Of a DNA stretch of 64,000 nucleotides, positions 9,602 through 18,572 are shown piece by piece (position 1 is the stretch's first letter; every line of letters begins with the position of its first letter). Location: positions 144,826 through 208,825 of the forward strand of contig NZ_JSXC01000033.1 in NCBI RefSeq assembly GCF_000803215.1, read 5' to 3'. A program made the translations under genes and the position numbers. This DNA is from Pectobacterium fontis. GTDB lineage: Bacteria > Pseudomonadota > Gammaproteobacteria > Enterobacterales > Enterobacteriaceae. The notes beneath the pieces were generated by a model, which did not search any database, had not been told where the DNA came from, and saw nothing but the letters and a program-made list of their open reading frames with translations.

Positions 9602-10363
9602 GTGATTCCAGTAGAACGTCATCAACAGATTCTGGCGGTGATCGCCGAGCGCGGAGCGGTAAGCATTAACGAACTCACCGAGCGGCTGGGTGTGTCGCAC
9701 ATGACGGTACGGCGCGACGTGCAAAAGCTGGAACAGGATGGCCTGCTGCTGAGTGTCTCCGGCGGTGTGCGTTCACCGGAACGGCTGGCGATTGAGCCGT
9801 CACATCAGGACAAATCCGTGATGTTCAGCCAGCAAAAAGCGGCGATGGGCAAACTGGCGGCACAGCACATTCCGCTGAATAGCTGTATTTATCTGGATGC
9901 AGGCACCACCACACTATCGCTGGCGCGCGAGCTGGCCGAACGCGACGATCTTCTGATTGTCACCAACGATTTTGCGATTGCCGCTTTTCTCATTGAGTCC
10001 AGCCAGTGTCGCATGATTCATACGGGCGGCACGCTGTGTCGGGAAAACCGATCCTGCATTGGGGAAGCGGTGGCGCAGGCGCTGCGCAACCTGTTTATCG
10101 ATATCGCGTTTATCTCTGCCTCTTCATGGAGCCTGCGCGGATTGTCCACGCCGAATGAAGACAAGGTGGTGGTGAAACGCGCGGCGGTAGACGCGAGCAG
10201 CAAGTGTGTCCTGCTGTGCGACACCTCAAAATACGGCCGCATCGCCACCCACCTTGCCACGCCGCTTAGCGTATTTGACAGCATCATCACCGACGATGGC
10301 CTGCCCGCCGCCGCCAAAGACGCGCTAAGCAAAATGGGGGTCGAGGTGCTGGTGGCGGGGTGA
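9602..10363 (+). CDS. DeoR/GlpR-family transcriptional regulator of the L-threonate operon
   Basis: A 253-residue DeoR-type repressor: winged HTH in the first 55 residues (RHQQILAVIAERGAVSINELTERLGVSHMTVRRDV, quoted in part as LTERLGVSHMTVRRDV) and a C-terminal sugar-phosphate-sensing DeoRC domain with YLDAGTTTLSLA and VTNDF. It uses a GTG start at 9602. It is divergent from ltnD, the usual arrangement for a local regulator, and probably responds to a phosphorylated pathway intermediate; both target and effector are inferred. The three repeats in the shared intergenic region are its likely sites. Confidence 0.88.
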   Translation: MIPVERHQQILAVIAERGAVSINELTERLGVSHMTVRRDVQKLEQDGLLLSVSGGVRSPERLAIEPSHQDKSVMFSQQKAAMGKLAAQHIPLNSCIYLDAGTTTLSLARELAERDDLLIVTNDFAIAAFLIESSQCRMIHTGGTLCRENRSCIGEAVAQALRNLFIDIAFISASSWSLRGLSTPNEDKVVVKRAAVDASSKCVLLCDTSKYGRIATHLATPLSVFDSIITDDGLPAAAKDALSKMGVEVLVAG

Positions 10364-10386
10364 GGGGATATTTTGTCTGTTGATAC

Positions 10387-10716
10387 CTAATTGGCAAAAA
10401 TATCCAGACCTTTCTCGTTGATTATATTGAGAAGACGTAATGCGGCCCCAGAGGGTTTCTTCTCGTTTCGTTCCCATTTTGAAACGCTCTCAACGGACAT
10501 ATTGAGAGCGTAAGCTAAAGAAGATTGCGATATTTTATAACGGGAACGCATGCTTTGAATTTCTGCACCGCTCATTGCGCGAGCTTGCTCGATGCGTTCA
10601 CGGAATTCCCGTGCGGCAACCCGATTATTAATGCGTTCCATCGTGGTATCAGTGATACCCCCGTGTTCATGCAGGCTTTTCGCCATTTCCTGCAACTCTT
10701 TAATCTTTGCAGTCAT
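10387..10716 (-). CDS. XRE-family antitoxin (HigA/NadS-like)
   Basis: A 109-residue HTH protein. The N-terminal half is helical; the C-terminal half holds a helix-turn-helix, SRYKISQSSLAYALNMSVE, followed by SVSKWERNEKKPSG, as in XRE regulators of the NadS type. It starts inside the end of the toxin gene (17-base overlap), giving the toxin-first order typical of HigBA modules. It probably neutralises the toxin and represses the shared promoter. Cytoplasmic. Confidence 0.85.
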   Translation of the reverse strand: MTAKIKELQEMAKSLHEHGGITDTTMERINNRVAAREFRERIEQARAMSGAEIQSMRSRYKISQSSLAYALNMSVESVSKWERNEKKPSGAALRLLNIINEKGLDIFAN

Positions 10717-11092
10717 TGCATTTCACCTCTCGTAGTTCTTTCACTTTTACCAATTGAGCTATTTGTTGAACGGTGAGTTGCAGTAGGTCACCAGCAATGT
10801 CTTTATAAACAGCCAGCTCATCATCCTGAATTTCTTTAACGCCTTTCCTGACCTGATTTTTTTTCCATCCATCGGCAAAAAATAGATTAGAACCCAGCTT
10901 GAAAAAGATGATTGTTCTGGCTCCTGCACTCTTTCCGGCATTCAATGCGATTCGTTTCTTAATCACACCACCACCAAGGTCACCCTCAAAACGGCCATTC
11001 ATCACCTCATGAGCAATCTCACAAAGATAAGTATCAGAAAATATTTCGCTTTTTAGTTTTTTATCGAAGAGCTTAGTTGTGTATACCGCCAC
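10700..11092 (-). CDS. RelE/HigB-type toxin
   Basis: A 130-residue basic protein of the RelE superfamily subgroup paired with NadS-like antitoxins. The core GGGVIKKRIALNAGKSAGARTIIFFK and FFADGWKKNQ is typical of that subgroup (read here in shorter pieces: VIKKRIALNAGKSAGARTI). The family acts as ribosome-dependent mRNA interferases. The GTG at 11092 is preceded by AAGGATTAATC, so it is a good start. The gene is first in the toxin-antitoxin operon and ends inside the antitoxin gene. Activity is inferred from family. Confidence 0.82.
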   Translation of the reverse strand: MAVYTTKLFDKKLKSEIFSDTYLCEIAHEVMNGRFEGDLGGGVIKKRIALNAGKSAGARTIIFFKLGSNLFFADGWKKNQVRKGVKEIQDDELAVYKDIAGDLLQLTVQQIAQLVKVKELREVKCNDCKD

Positions 11093-11112
11093 GATTAATC
11101 CTTAAACATGAC

Positions 11113-11153
11113 TAGTAATAATTACTATAGTCTAAATTACGTGATAGTCACAA
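11113..11153 (-). promoter_or_regulatory. Promoter and palindromic operator of the toxin-antitoxin operon
   Basis: On the minus strand TTGTGA (11153-11148) and TATAGT (11129-11124) are spaced by 18 bases. A perfect palindrome, TAGTAAT-A-ATTACTA (11113-11127), overlaps the -10 box. This is the expected place for the antitoxin to bind and autoregulate. Confidence 0.6.
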
Positions 11154-11206
11154 TCGTAGTGGCATGAAATAGTATGTTTAATCGGTGCTTTTACCTCTCC
11201 CTTTCC

Positions 11207-11246
11207 TTGTCACTTTCCCGTCATCTTCCAGTTATTTTTCTGTCAT
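11207..11246 (+). promoter_or_regulatory. Tandem Pho box upstream of ugpB
   Basis: Four 7-base units at exact 11-base spacing: TTGTCAC (11207), CCGTCAT (11218), CAGTTAT (11229) and CTGTCAT (11240), with AT-rich 4-base spacers. That is the layout of two PhoB boxes (consensus CTGTCAT units). E. coli ugp belongs to the Pho regulon, so phosphate-starvation control of this operon is well supported. The boxes lie about 200 bases before the ugpB start. Confidence 0.82.
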
Positions 11247-11293
11247 GCGCTCATGTCATGTTTACCTTCGCATAAAAAACGCCGTGATGCTGG

Positions 11294-11404
11294 TAATGCC
11301 ACTCGCTTAAGTGTGGATTGAGGGGAAACACGGGGATGAGGTTCCCGCAGGGATACCTCGCACCGTGGTAGCCCGGTATCTCGATCTTTAAACGAGCGAC
11401 ATGA
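11294..11404 (+). repeat. Intergenic repeat, copy A (about 111 bp, MITE-like)
   Basis: One of three copies in the window (others at 16438-16555, inverted, and 56861-56972). The core block GATGAGGTTCCCGCAG is identical in all three, and the ends carry imperfect terminal inverted repeats around CTTAAG. This copy lies between the Pho boxes and the ugpB start, so it is transcribed as part of the 5' leader. It does not match ERIC or REP as I know them. Confidence 0.75.
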
Positions 11405-11443
11405 CGTGATGATGGCGCATTTAATTGATTGCAGGAGACAGGC

Positions 11444-12778
11444 ATGTTCAACAACACCATTCGTAAAACACATGCTATTCGCACCGCCGCGGCGTGTGTG
11501 GCATTCGCGCTGATGAGCGCCAGCGCGCAGGCCGCGACAGACATTCCTTTCTGGCATTCCATGGAAGGCGAATTAGGGAAAGAAGTGAATGCGCTGGCTG
11601 ACCGTTTTAACCAAACGCACAGCGATGTAAAAATTGTGCCGGTCTACAAAGGCAACTACGAACAGAATCTGGCTGCCGGGATTGCGGCCTACCGTGCGGG
11701 GAATGCGCCCGCCATTTTGCAGGTCTACGAAGTGGGTACGGCCACCATGATGGCAAGTAAAGCCATCAAGCCGGTCTATGAAGTCTTCAAAGAGTCAGGT
11801 GTGACTTTCGATGAGTCGGTGTTTGTACCGACGGTCTCCGGTTATTACACCGATGCGAAAAGTGGGCACCTGCTGTCGCAGCCGTTTAACAGCTCTACCC
11901 CTGTGCTGTATTACAACAAAGATGCCTTTAAGAAAGCCGGTTTAGACCCTGAACAGCCGCCGAAAACCTGGCAGCAGATGGCTGAGTACACCGCCAAACT
12001 GCGTGCCGCTGGGATGACATGCGGCTATGCCAGCGGCTGGCAGGGCTGGATTCAGATTGAAAACTTCAGCGCCTGGCATGGTTTGCCTGTTGCGACCAAG
12101 AACAACGGCTTTGACGGCACCGATGCCGTGCTGGAATTCAACCAGCCGACGCAGGTCAAGCACATCCAGCTATTGCAGGACATGAACAAGAAGGGGGATT
12201 TCACCTACTTCGGGCGTAAGGATGAGCCGACTGAGAAGTTCTACAACGGCGACTGCGCCATCACAACCGCCTCTTCCGGTTCGCTGGCGAATATTCGCGA
12301 ACACGCCAAGTTCGACTATGGCGTTGGCATGATGCCGTATGACGCCGATGCGAAAGGCGCACCGCAGAACGCGATTATCGGCGGTGCCAGCCTGTGGGTG
12401 ATGGGCGGTAAAGATGCCGCGACTTACAAAGGCGTCGCTGAGTTTATGAAGTTTTTGGCTGAGCCGGAAAATGCCGCTGAATGGCACCAGAAAACCGGTT
12501 ATCTGCCGATCACGACGGCGGCGTATGAGTTGACGCAGAAGCAGGGCTTCTACGAGAAGAACCCCGGTGCGGATATTGCCACGCGCCAGATGCTGAACAA
12601 GCCGCCGTTGCCGTTCACCAAAGGTCTGCGTTTGGGCAACATGCCGCAAATTCGTACCGTTGTGGATGAAGAATTAGAAAGCGTATGGACAGGTAAGAAA
12701 ACGCCGCAGCAGGCGTTGGATAGCGCGGTAGCACGCGGCAACGCGCTGCTGCGTCGCTTCGAGCAATCGACGAAATAA
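11444..12778 (+). CDS. ugpB: sn-glycerol-3-phosphate ABC transporter, substrate-binding protein
   Basis: A 444-residue periplasmic binding protein for glycerol-3-phosphate and glycerophosphodiesters. It has a Sec signal peptide ending about [11 protein letters not shown], and family segments such as [19 protein letters not shown] and [18 protein letters not shown]. The ATG at 11444 is chosen because AGGAG lies at 11433-11437; a TTG 15 bases upstream is in frame but has no such site. It is the first gene of ugpBAECQ and sits behind a tandem Pho box. A small GC stem-loop follows the gene. Confidence 0.96.
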   Translation: MFNNTIRKTHAIRTAAACVAFALMSASAQAATDIPFWHSMEGELGKEVNALADRFNQTHSDVKIVPVYKGNYEQNLAAGIAAYRAGNAPAILQVYEVGTATMMASKAIKPVYEVFKESGVTFDESVFVPTVSGYYTDAKSGHLLSQPFNSSTPVLYYNKDAFKKAGLDPEQPPKTWQQMAEYTAKLRAAGMTCGYASGWQGWIQIENFSAWHGLPVATKNNGFDGTDAVLEFNQPTQVKHIQLLQDMNKKGDFTYFGRKDEPTEKFYNGDCAITTASSGSLANIREHAKFDYGVGMMPYDADAKGAPQNAIIGGASLWVMGGKDAATYKGVAEFMKFLAEPENAAEWHQKTGYLPITTAAYELTQKQGFYEKNPGADIATRQMLNKPPLPFTKGLRLGNMPQIRTVVDEELESVWTGKKTPQQALDSAVARGNALLRRFEQSTK

Positions 12779-12795
12779 TACGCTGAGCACTATCG

Positions 12796-12813
12796 GGCCG
12801 AAAGGAATCGGCC
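12796..12813 (+). other. Stem-loop between ugpB and ugpA
   Basis: Stem GGCCGA (12796-12801) with TCGGCC (12808-12813), loop AAGGAA, followed by a T-rich stretch broken by other bases. It may end part of the transcription or protect the ugpB message, which would give more binding protein than permease, as is common in ABC operons. Confidence 0.6.
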
Positions 12814-12844
12814 TGTTTCTTTTCTGTTTGCAATGAGTTACCGC

Positions 12845-13732
12845 ATGACATCATCCCGTCCTGTTTTTCGTCACAGTTGGTTGCCCTACGTGCTGGTGTT
12901 GCCTCAACTGCTGATTACCGTGATTTTCTTTATCTGGCCCGCCGGTCAGGCGCTGTGGTATTCGGTGCAGAATCTGGATCCGTTTGGGTTATCCAGCGAA
13001 TTCGTTGGCATGGAAAACTTCAGGCAACTGTTCAATAACCCGTACTACCTTGATTCGTTTTACACCACGCTGATATTCAGCTTTCTGGTGGCAGGGTTTG
13101 GTATGCTGATTTCACTGTTTCTGGCCGCGCTGGTGGACTATGTGATCCGTGCCAGCCGCCTGTACCAGACGTTAATCATCCTGCCCTATGCCGTCGCCCC
13201 CGCTGTCGCCGCCGTGCTGTGGATGTTCCTGTTTAACCCCGGATTGGGGCTGATTACCCACTTCCTTGGGCTGCTGGGCTATACGTGGAACCACGCGCAG
13301 CACAGCGGTCAGGCGATGTTTTTAGTCGTGCTGGCGTCGGTCTGGAAACAGATCAGCTATAACTTTCTGTTCTTCCTCGCCGCGCTGCAATCCATTCCCC
13401 GCTCGCTGGTGGAAGCGGGCGCGATCGATGGCGCAGGGCCAGTGCGGCGCTTCTTCACGCTGGTGCTGCCGATGATCTCGCCAGTGAGCTTCTTCCTGCT
13501 GGTGGTCAATCTGGTCTACGCCTTTTTTGATACCTTCCCGATTATCGATGCCGCGACGGCGGGGGGGCCGGTGCAATCGACGACCACGCTGATCTACAAA
13601 ATTTATCGCGAGGGTTTCGCAGGGCTGGATCTGTCCAGTTCGGCGGCGCAATCGGTGGTATTGATGCTGTTAGTCATCGGGCTGACCGTCATTCAGTTCC
13701 GTTTTGTTGAACGGAAGGTGAACTATCAATGA
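12845..13732 (+). CDS. ugpA: sn-glycerol-3-phosphate ABC transporter, permease
   Basis: A 295-residue inner-membrane permease with six predicted TM segments and the EAA loop [20 protein letters not shown] near residues 200-220 that contacts UgpC. The start at 12845 ([12 protein letters not shown]) gives the length of E. coli UgpA and matches its N-terminus; an ATG at 12833 is also in frame. The 3' end overlaps ugpE by ATGA, so the two permease halves are translationally coupled. Confidence 0.95.
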   Translation: MTSSRPVFRHSWLPYVLVLPQLLITVIFFIWPAGQALWYSVQNLDPFGLSSEFVGMENFRQLFNNPYYLDSFYTTLIFSFLVAGFGMLISLFLAALVDYVIRASRLYQTLIILPYAVAPAVAAVLWMFLFNPGLGLITHFLGLLGYTWNHAQHSGQAMFLVVLASVWKQISYNFLFFLAALQSIPRSLVEAGAIDGAGPVRRFFTLVLPMISPVSFFLLVVNLVYAFFDTFPIIDAATAGGPVQSTTTLIYKIYREGFAGLDLSSSAAQSVVLMLLVIGLTVIQFRFVERKVNYQ

Positions 13733-14574
13733 TTGAGAATCGTCGCGGGTTAACTCTTTTCAGCCACGTTATGCTCATCGTCGGCATCCTCGTCGTCTTG
13801 TTTCCGCTGTACGTGGGGTTTGTGGCCGCCACGCTGGATAATCAGGACGTCTTTCAGGCACCGATGACGCTCATCCCCGGTTCCCACCTGTGGGAGAACC
13901 TGCGTGATATCTGGCTGCATGGGGCGGGCAACAACACCACGCCGTTCGGGCTGATGCTGCTCAACAGTTTTGTGATGGCGCTGGCGATCACGGTAGGCAA
14001 AATTACCGTCTCGATCCTATCGGCTTACGCCATCGTCTATTTCCGTTTTCCGCTGCGCAACTTGTTCTTCTGGATGATTTTCCTGACGCTGATGCTGCCA
14101 GTGGAAGTGCGTATTTTCCCCACGGTGGAAGTGATCGCGCGGCTGGACATGATGGACAGCTACACCGGTTTAACGCTGCCGCTGATGGCCTCGGCGACCG
14201 CCACTTTCCTGTTCCGCCAGTTCTTTATGACGCTACCGGATGAACTGATGGAAGCGGCACGCATCGACGGCGCCAGTCCGATGCGTTTCTTCTTCGACAT
14301 GGTGTTACCGCTGTCGAAGACCAATCTGGCGGCTCTGTTTGTGATCACCTTTATCTATGGCTGGAACCAATATCTCTGGCCGCTGCTGATTGTCAGCGAT
14401 GCCAACCTGGGTACGGCGGTTGCCGGGATTAAAAGCATGATCGCCTCCGGCGATGGGGCGACCCAGTGGAATCAGGTCATGGCCGCGATGCTGCTGACCA
14501 TGTTGCCGCCGCTTTTGGTGGTGTTACTGATGCAGCGCTGGTTCGTGCGCGGTCTGGTCGACAGCGAAAAATAA
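13729..14574 (+). CDS. ugpE: sn-glycerol-3-phosphate ABC transporter, permease
   Basis: A 281-residue partner permease of UgpA, with about six TM helices and the EAA loop [20 protein letters not shown] near residues 184-203. The first codon overlaps the ugpA stop. The UgpA-UgpE pair forms the membrane channel through which glycerol-3-phosphate enters. Length matches the family. Confidence 0.95.
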   Translation: MIENRRGLTLFSHVMLIVGILVVLFPLYVGFVAATLDNQDVFQAPMTLIPGSHLWENLRDIWLHGAGNNTTPFGLMLLNSFVMALAITVGKITVSILSAYAIVYFRFPLRNLFFWMIFLTLMLPVEVRIFPTVEVIARLDMMDSYTGLTLPLMASATATFLFRQFFMTLPDELMEAARIDGASPMRFFFDMVLPLSKTNLAALFVITFIYGWNQYLWPLLIVSDANLGTAVAGIKSMIASGDGATQWNQVMAAMLLTMLPPLLVVLLMQRWFVRGLVDSEK

Positions 14575-14599
14575 ATCAAGACGAATTTCGGAAACGCTT

Positions 14600-15673
14600 A
14601 TGGCATGTTTAAAACTTCAGGCCGTCACCAAGTCGTATGATGGCAAAACACAGGTTATCCAACCCATCGATCTGGACGTCGCAGATGGCGAGTTCGTGGT
14701 GATGGTGGGGCCATCGGGCTGTGGTAAATCGACGCTACTGCGCATGGTGGCTGGCCTCGAACGCACCACCAGCGGCGATATCTATATTGATAACGAACGC
14801 GTTACTGAGCTGGAACCCAAAGATCGCGGCATTGCGATGGTATTCCAGAATTATGCGCTTTATCCCCATATGAACGTGTTCGACAACATGGCCTACGGCC
14901 TGAAAATCCGTGGCTTCGGCAAGGCGCAGATTCGTGAACGCGTAGAAGACGCCGCACGCATTCTGGAATTGATGCCGCTGCTGCAACGCAAGCCGCGTGA
15001 GCTATCCGGTGGCCAGCGACAGCGCGTGGCGATGGGGCGGGCGATTGTCCGTGAACCCGCGGTGTTCCTGTTCGACGAACCGCTGTCGAATCTGGACGCC
15101 AAACTGCGGGTACAGATGCGGCTGGAATTGCAGCAACTCCACCAGCGCCTGAAAACCACCAGCCTGTACGTCACGCACGATCAGGTTGAAGCCATGACGC
15201 TGGCGCAGCGCGTTATCGTCATGAACAAAGGGATCGCCGAGCAAATTGACGCACCGGCGGAGATTTATCGCCGTCCGGCTTCGCTGTTTGTCGCCAGCTT
15301 TATGGGTTCACCCGCCATGAACCTGTGGTCAGGACGTATTAGCGATGACGGCTGCCGTTTTGAAATCGGTGACGATATCGCGCTGGCGCTGCCTGAGCCG
15401 AAGCCGCAGTGGCGCGGTAAAGCATTGACGCTGGGGGTACGACCAGAGCATATTCAGTTGGCGACGCGCGAAACCGGCGGTATCCCGTTGCAGATTGGCA
15501 CACTCGAACTGTTGGGCGCGGATAATTTGGCGCACGGCAAGTGGGGTGGGCAGAACGTGATCGCGCGACTCTCCTATGAGCACTGTCCCGCCATCGGCTC
15601 GACGCTCTGGCTGCATTTACCCACCTCATCATGGCACCTGTTTGATTCGCAAAGCGGATTACGGATGGAATAA
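14600..15673 (+). CDS. ugpC: sn-glycerol-3-phosphate ABC transporter, ATPase
   Basis: A 357-residue ATPase of the MalK/UgpC group. Walker [10 protein letters not shown] is at residues 37-45, the signature LSGGQ at 135-139 and Walker B VFLFDE at 155-160. The C-terminal third is the regulatory TOBE-type domain typical of UgpC and MalK, where phosphate or regulators act in E. coli. The stop codon overlaps the ugpQ start (TAATG). Confidence 0.95.
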   Translation: MACLKLQAVTKSYDGKTQVIQPIDLDVADGEFVVMVGPSGCGKSTLLRMVAGLERTTSGDIYIDNERVTELEPKDRGIAMVFQNYALYPHMNVFDNMAYGLKIRGFGKAQIRERVEDAARILELMPLLQRKPRELSGGQRQRVAMGRAIVREPAVFLFDEPLSNLDAKLRVQMRLELQQLHQRLKTTSLYVTHDQVEAMTLAQRVIVMNKGIAEQIDAPAEIYRRPASLFVASFMGSPAMNLWSGRISDDGCRFEIGDDIALALPEPKPQWRGKALTLGVRPEHIQLATRETGGIPLQIGTLELLGADNLAHGKWGGQNVIARLSYEHCPAIGSTLWLHLPTSSWHLFDSQSGLRME

Positions 15674-16422
15674 TGGAAACAACCTGGCCTTATCCCACTA
15701 TTGTCGCCCATCGCGGCGGCGGCTCACTGGCACCGGAAAACACGCTGGCAGCGATTGATGTCGGTGCCAGCCTCGGTCACAAGATGATCGAATGTGACGC
15801 CAAACTGTCGCAGGACGGTCAGATTTTCCTTCTCCATGACGACACGCTGGAGCGCACCAGCAACGGCGGGGGGATCGCGGGCGAACTGCCGTGGGACAAA
15901 CTGGTTGGGCTGGATGTCGGCGGCTGGTATGGTCATCAATTTGTGGGTGAACGCCTGCCATTGCTGTCGGAAGTGGCGAAACGCTGCGCGCAGTATGGCA
16001 TGGCGGCCAATATCGAGATTAAACCCACCACTGGCTATGAAACCGAAACCGGACGGGTGATTGCGCTGGCGGCGCGTCAGTTATGGGCTGAGCACCCGAT
16101 AGCTCCGCTGCTGTCGTCGTTCTCTATCGAGGCACTGGAAGCGGCGCAACAGGCCGTACCGGATCTGCCGCGCGGGCTGCTGCTGGATGAGTGGCAAGAG
16201 GATTGGCTGGCGTTAACGCAGCGTCTGGCATGCGTGTCCATCCACCTGAACCACGAACTGCTGACGGCGGAACGCGTCGCGGATCTGAAAGCGGCGGGTT
16301 TGCGCATTCTGGTGTATACGGTGAATCAACCTGAGCGTGCGCGAATTTTGCTGGACTGGGGCGTTGACTGTATCTGTACTGACCGGATAGATTTAATTGG
16401 GGTAGGCTTCGCGACCGGCTGA
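15673..16422 (+). CDS. ugpQ: Glycerophosphodiester phosphodiesterase, cytoplasmic
   Basis: A 249-residue GDPD enzyme that hydrolyses glycerophosphodiesters, brought in by UgpBAEC, to glycerol-3-phosphate and an alcohol. The TIM-barrel metal and catalytic residues are in AHRGG (H13, R14), PENT (E22), ECDAKL (E40, D42) and [10 protein letters not shown] (H55). There is no signal peptide, which separates it from periplasmic GlpQ. Its start overlaps the ugpC stop. It is the last gene of the Pho-type operon and is followed by repeat copy B. Confidence 0.94.
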   Translation: METTWPYPTIVAHRGGGSLAPENTLAAIDVGASLGHKMIECDAKLSQDGQIFLLHDDTLERTSNGGGIAGELPWDKLVGLDVGGWYGHQFVGERLPLLSEVAKRCAQYGMAANIEIKPTTGYETETGRVIALAARQLWAEHPIAPLLSSFSIEALEAAQQAVPDLPRGLLLDEWQEDWLALTQRLACVSIHLNHELLTAERVADLKAAGLRILVYTVNQPERARILLDWGVDCICTDRIDLIGVGFATG

Positions 16423-16437
16423 GGTCTGCTCATTACC

Positions 16438-16555
16438 GAATGTTGATCGCTTAAGGATCGAGATACCGGGGCGACCACGGTGTGAGGCATCTCTGCGGGA
16501 ACCTCATCACCGTGTTTCCCCTAAATCCATGCTCATGCTTAAGTGACCAGCATTC
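16438..16555 (-). repeat. Intergenic repeat, copy B (118 bp, MITE-like)
   Basis: Inverted relative to copy A. The ends are clear here: the first 18 bases GAATGTTGATCGCTTAAG and the reverse complement of the last 18, GAATGCTGGTCACTTAAG, agree at 15 of 18 positions. The core CTGCGGGAACCTCATC is the complement of the core of copies A and C. Copies A and B thus flank the ugp operon as inverted repeats. Confidence 0.78.
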
Positions 16556-16628
16556 GCCTATTGCCGCATGATCTTTGCTTGCGGGGACTCTTTTTCTGAC
16601 TTGGTGCCGGTAATAAGGAAGTGGCTTC

Positions 16629-17585
16629 ATGCCCGCATTTATCGTTTCGCTTTGGCACCAGATTTTTCTGTCGTTACCCCTGTTTGTTCTTATCGCGCTC
16701 GGCTATAGCCTGATTCGCTACGGTAAATGGCCGACTACCGTGACCGACGGCATGACGCGCTTTGTCTTTTCCGTGGCCATGCCCGCCATGCTGTTCCGCC
16801 TGATGTCGGATTTCTCCAAACGTCCGGTAGTGGATGCGCGGTTGCTGATCGCCTTTTTCGGCGGCTGTCTGCTGGTGTTTGTCTTAGGCCGGATTGTGGC
16901 ACGCAAAATCTTTCATCTTGATGGCGTCTCTGGCTCGCTGTTTGCGCTGAGCGGTATCTTCTCCAACAACGTGATGCTGGGGCTACCGATTGCCACGCTG
17001 ATGTTGGGCGAAGAGGCCATCCCGTCGGTCGCGCTGGTGGTGGTGTTTAACGGGCTGATTTTGTGGACGCTGGTGACGGTATCGATTGAATGGGCGCGTA
17101 ACGGGGCGTTGTCGCTACAGGGTTTTACCAAAACCGCGCTGGGCGTGCTGAAAAACCCGCTGATTATCGGGATTCTGTCCGGTACGTTATTCAGCCTGAC
17201 GGGACTGCCGCTGCCGTCATTTGTCGATCAGCCGCTCTCCATGCTTGGGCAGATTGCCGCGCCGCTGTCGCTGGTGGCGCTGGGAATGGGGCTGGCGGAA
17301 TACCGTGTGCGCGACGGCTGGCAGATCAGCACGGCGATTTGCTTCATCAAACTGCTGGTACAACCGCTGGCGATCTGGGGAATTGCGATAGCGCTCGGCC
17401 TGCCGGAAATGGAAACGCGCGCGGTGGTGCTACTGGGGTCGATGGCTGTGGGGGTTAACGTCTATTTGATGTCGCGTCAGTTCGAAGTACTGGGGGGGCC
17501 AGTGGCGTCCAGCCTGTTGTTATCAACGGCAATGGCTGCGCTGACCACGCCGTTGATTCTGACGCTGATGGGGGTGCGGCTGTAA
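16629..17585 (+). CDS. AEC-family transporter (auxin efflux carrier type)
   Basis: A 318-residue inner-membrane protein with about ten TM helices, two pseudo-symmetric halves (SGIFSNNVMLGLPIATLM and SMAVGVNVYLMSRQFEVLG), and an AAGGAAG ribosome site. AEC proteins carry small organic acids such as malonate or malate, and a few carry auxin. No substrate can be read from the sequence. It lies between repeat copy B and yhhA; in E. coli yhhA follows ugpQ closely, so this gene is an insertion in the old order. Confidence 0.85.
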   Translation: MPAFIVSLWHQIFLSLPLFVLIALGYSLIRYGKWPTTVTDGMTRFVFSVAMPAMLFRLMSDFSKRPVVDARLLIAFFGGCLLVFVLGRIVARKIFHLDGVSGSLFALSGIFSNNVMLGLPIATLMLGEEAIPSVALVVVFNGLILWTLVTVSIEWARNGALSLQGFTKTALGVLKNPLIIGILSGTLFSLTGLPLPSFVDQPLSMLGQIAAPLSLVALGMGLAEYRVRDGWQISTAICFIKLLVQPLAIWGIAIALGLPEMETRAVVLLGSMAVGVNVYLMSRQFEVLGGPVASSLLLSTAMAALTTPLILTLMGVRL

Positions 17586-17598
17586 GATCGCCGCCGCA

Positions 17599-17892
17599 TC
17601 AAGGGTTCTGTTGAGTCGGCGGCGGCGTGGCTTTCTGCGCCCGCTGTAAATCCTTCTGTAACTGCTGTTGGCGTTGCAGTTGCAACTGCTGGTTACGCTG
17701 CTGGAGCTGCTGATTCAACTGCTGTTGCTGCAATTTCTGGCTCTGTTGCATATTCTGCTGTAGCTGTTTCTGGCTGCTGATGCCATTGTCAAACTGCTGC
17801 TGAGGCGTAGGTGCTTGTGTCGTATTCGCGCTCGCCAGAAACGGCAGGCTGAGCAGGGCAGCACAGGCCAGTAATGTCTTAGGGTGTTTCAT
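17599..17892 (-). CDS. yhhA: YhhA-like Gln-rich exported protein (DUF2756)
   Basis: A 97-residue protein: Sec signal peptide (KTLLACAALLSLPFLASA), then a low-complexity segment extremely rich in glutamine with QQL and LQ repeats and a proline-threonine tail. This is the DUF2756 pattern of E. coli YhhA, which also lies beside ugpQ. Function is unknown. The Gln repeats are probably helical. Convergent with the AEC gene. Confidence 0.85.
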   Translation of the reverse strand: MKHPKTLLACAALLSLPFLASANTTQAPTPQQQFDNGISSQKQLQQNMQQSQKLQQQQLNQQLQQRNQQLQLQRQQQLQKDLQRAQKATPPPTQQNP

Positions 17893-18097
17893 TCAACCTC
17901 CACACAGGCCTTTGGCCTGCTGATAAGCTATTTGCGTTTCGCAAATGGAACGCCTTTTTCCGTAGGATTAAGTGTAATCGCTACGGATGAAAACGTCGTG
18001 CAGAGTAATCTGCAATGCGGTGCGTACAGGTTTTGGGTTGCCCAGCGCGAATGCGTTATACTGCGGCGGAATTTTTCTTCGTGGTTGACGTTATCTC

Positions 18098-18562
18098 ATG
18101 TTCCATATCGCGCTCTATGAGCCTCAAATTGCACCGAACACCGGCAACATTATCCGACTGGCGGCCAACAACGGCTGTACGCTTCATCTGATCGAACCGC
18201 TGGGTTTTGATTTTGAAGAGAAAAAGCTACGCCGTGCGGGGCTGGATTATCACGATCTGGCGAACGTCAGCCGTCATAAAAACTATCAGGATTTTCTGGC
18301 TGCGGTTCCCGGCAAACGTATTTTCGCTTGTACCACCAAAGGCAGCCGCCCGTATGACCAGCCCGCGTATCAGCCGGGCGATGTGTTGCTGTTTGGATCG
18401 GAAACATCGGGTCTGCCAGACGAGATTCGCAACGGTTTTGCACCGGATTTCCGTATTCGGATTCCTATGCAGTCTAATAACCGTAGCCTGAATCTGTCGA
18501 ATGCAGTGGCGATTATCAGTTATGAAGCCTGGCGGCAGAATGGTTTCGGCGGGTGCCTGTAG
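18098..18562 (+). CDS. trmL: tRNA (cytidine/uridine-34 2'-O)-methyltransferase
   Basis: A 154-residue SPOUT enzyme that methylates the 2'-OH of the wobble base in tRNA-Leu isoacceptors using S-adenosylmethionine. The family motifs [18 protein letters not shown] at the start, [11 protein letters not shown] in the middle and [18 protein letters not shown] at the end form the trefoil knot. Length matches E. coli TrmL (YibK). Genomic position differs from E. coli, where it lies by cysE. Confidence 0.95.
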   Translation: MFHIALYEPQIAPNTGNIIRLAANNGCTLHLIEPLGFDFEEKKLRRAGLDYHDLANVSRHKNYQDFLAAVPGKRIFACTTKGSRPYDQPAYQPGDVLLFGSETSGLPDEIRNGFAPDFRIRIPMQSNNRSLNLSNAVAIISYEAWRQNGFGGCL

Positions 18563-18572
18563 CCGCGGCGTG

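Noticed and set aside
11294..11404. Repeat copy A as an ERIC element
   Set aside because: Length is near ERIC size, but the sequence and the central palindrome do not match the ERIC consensus as I know it.
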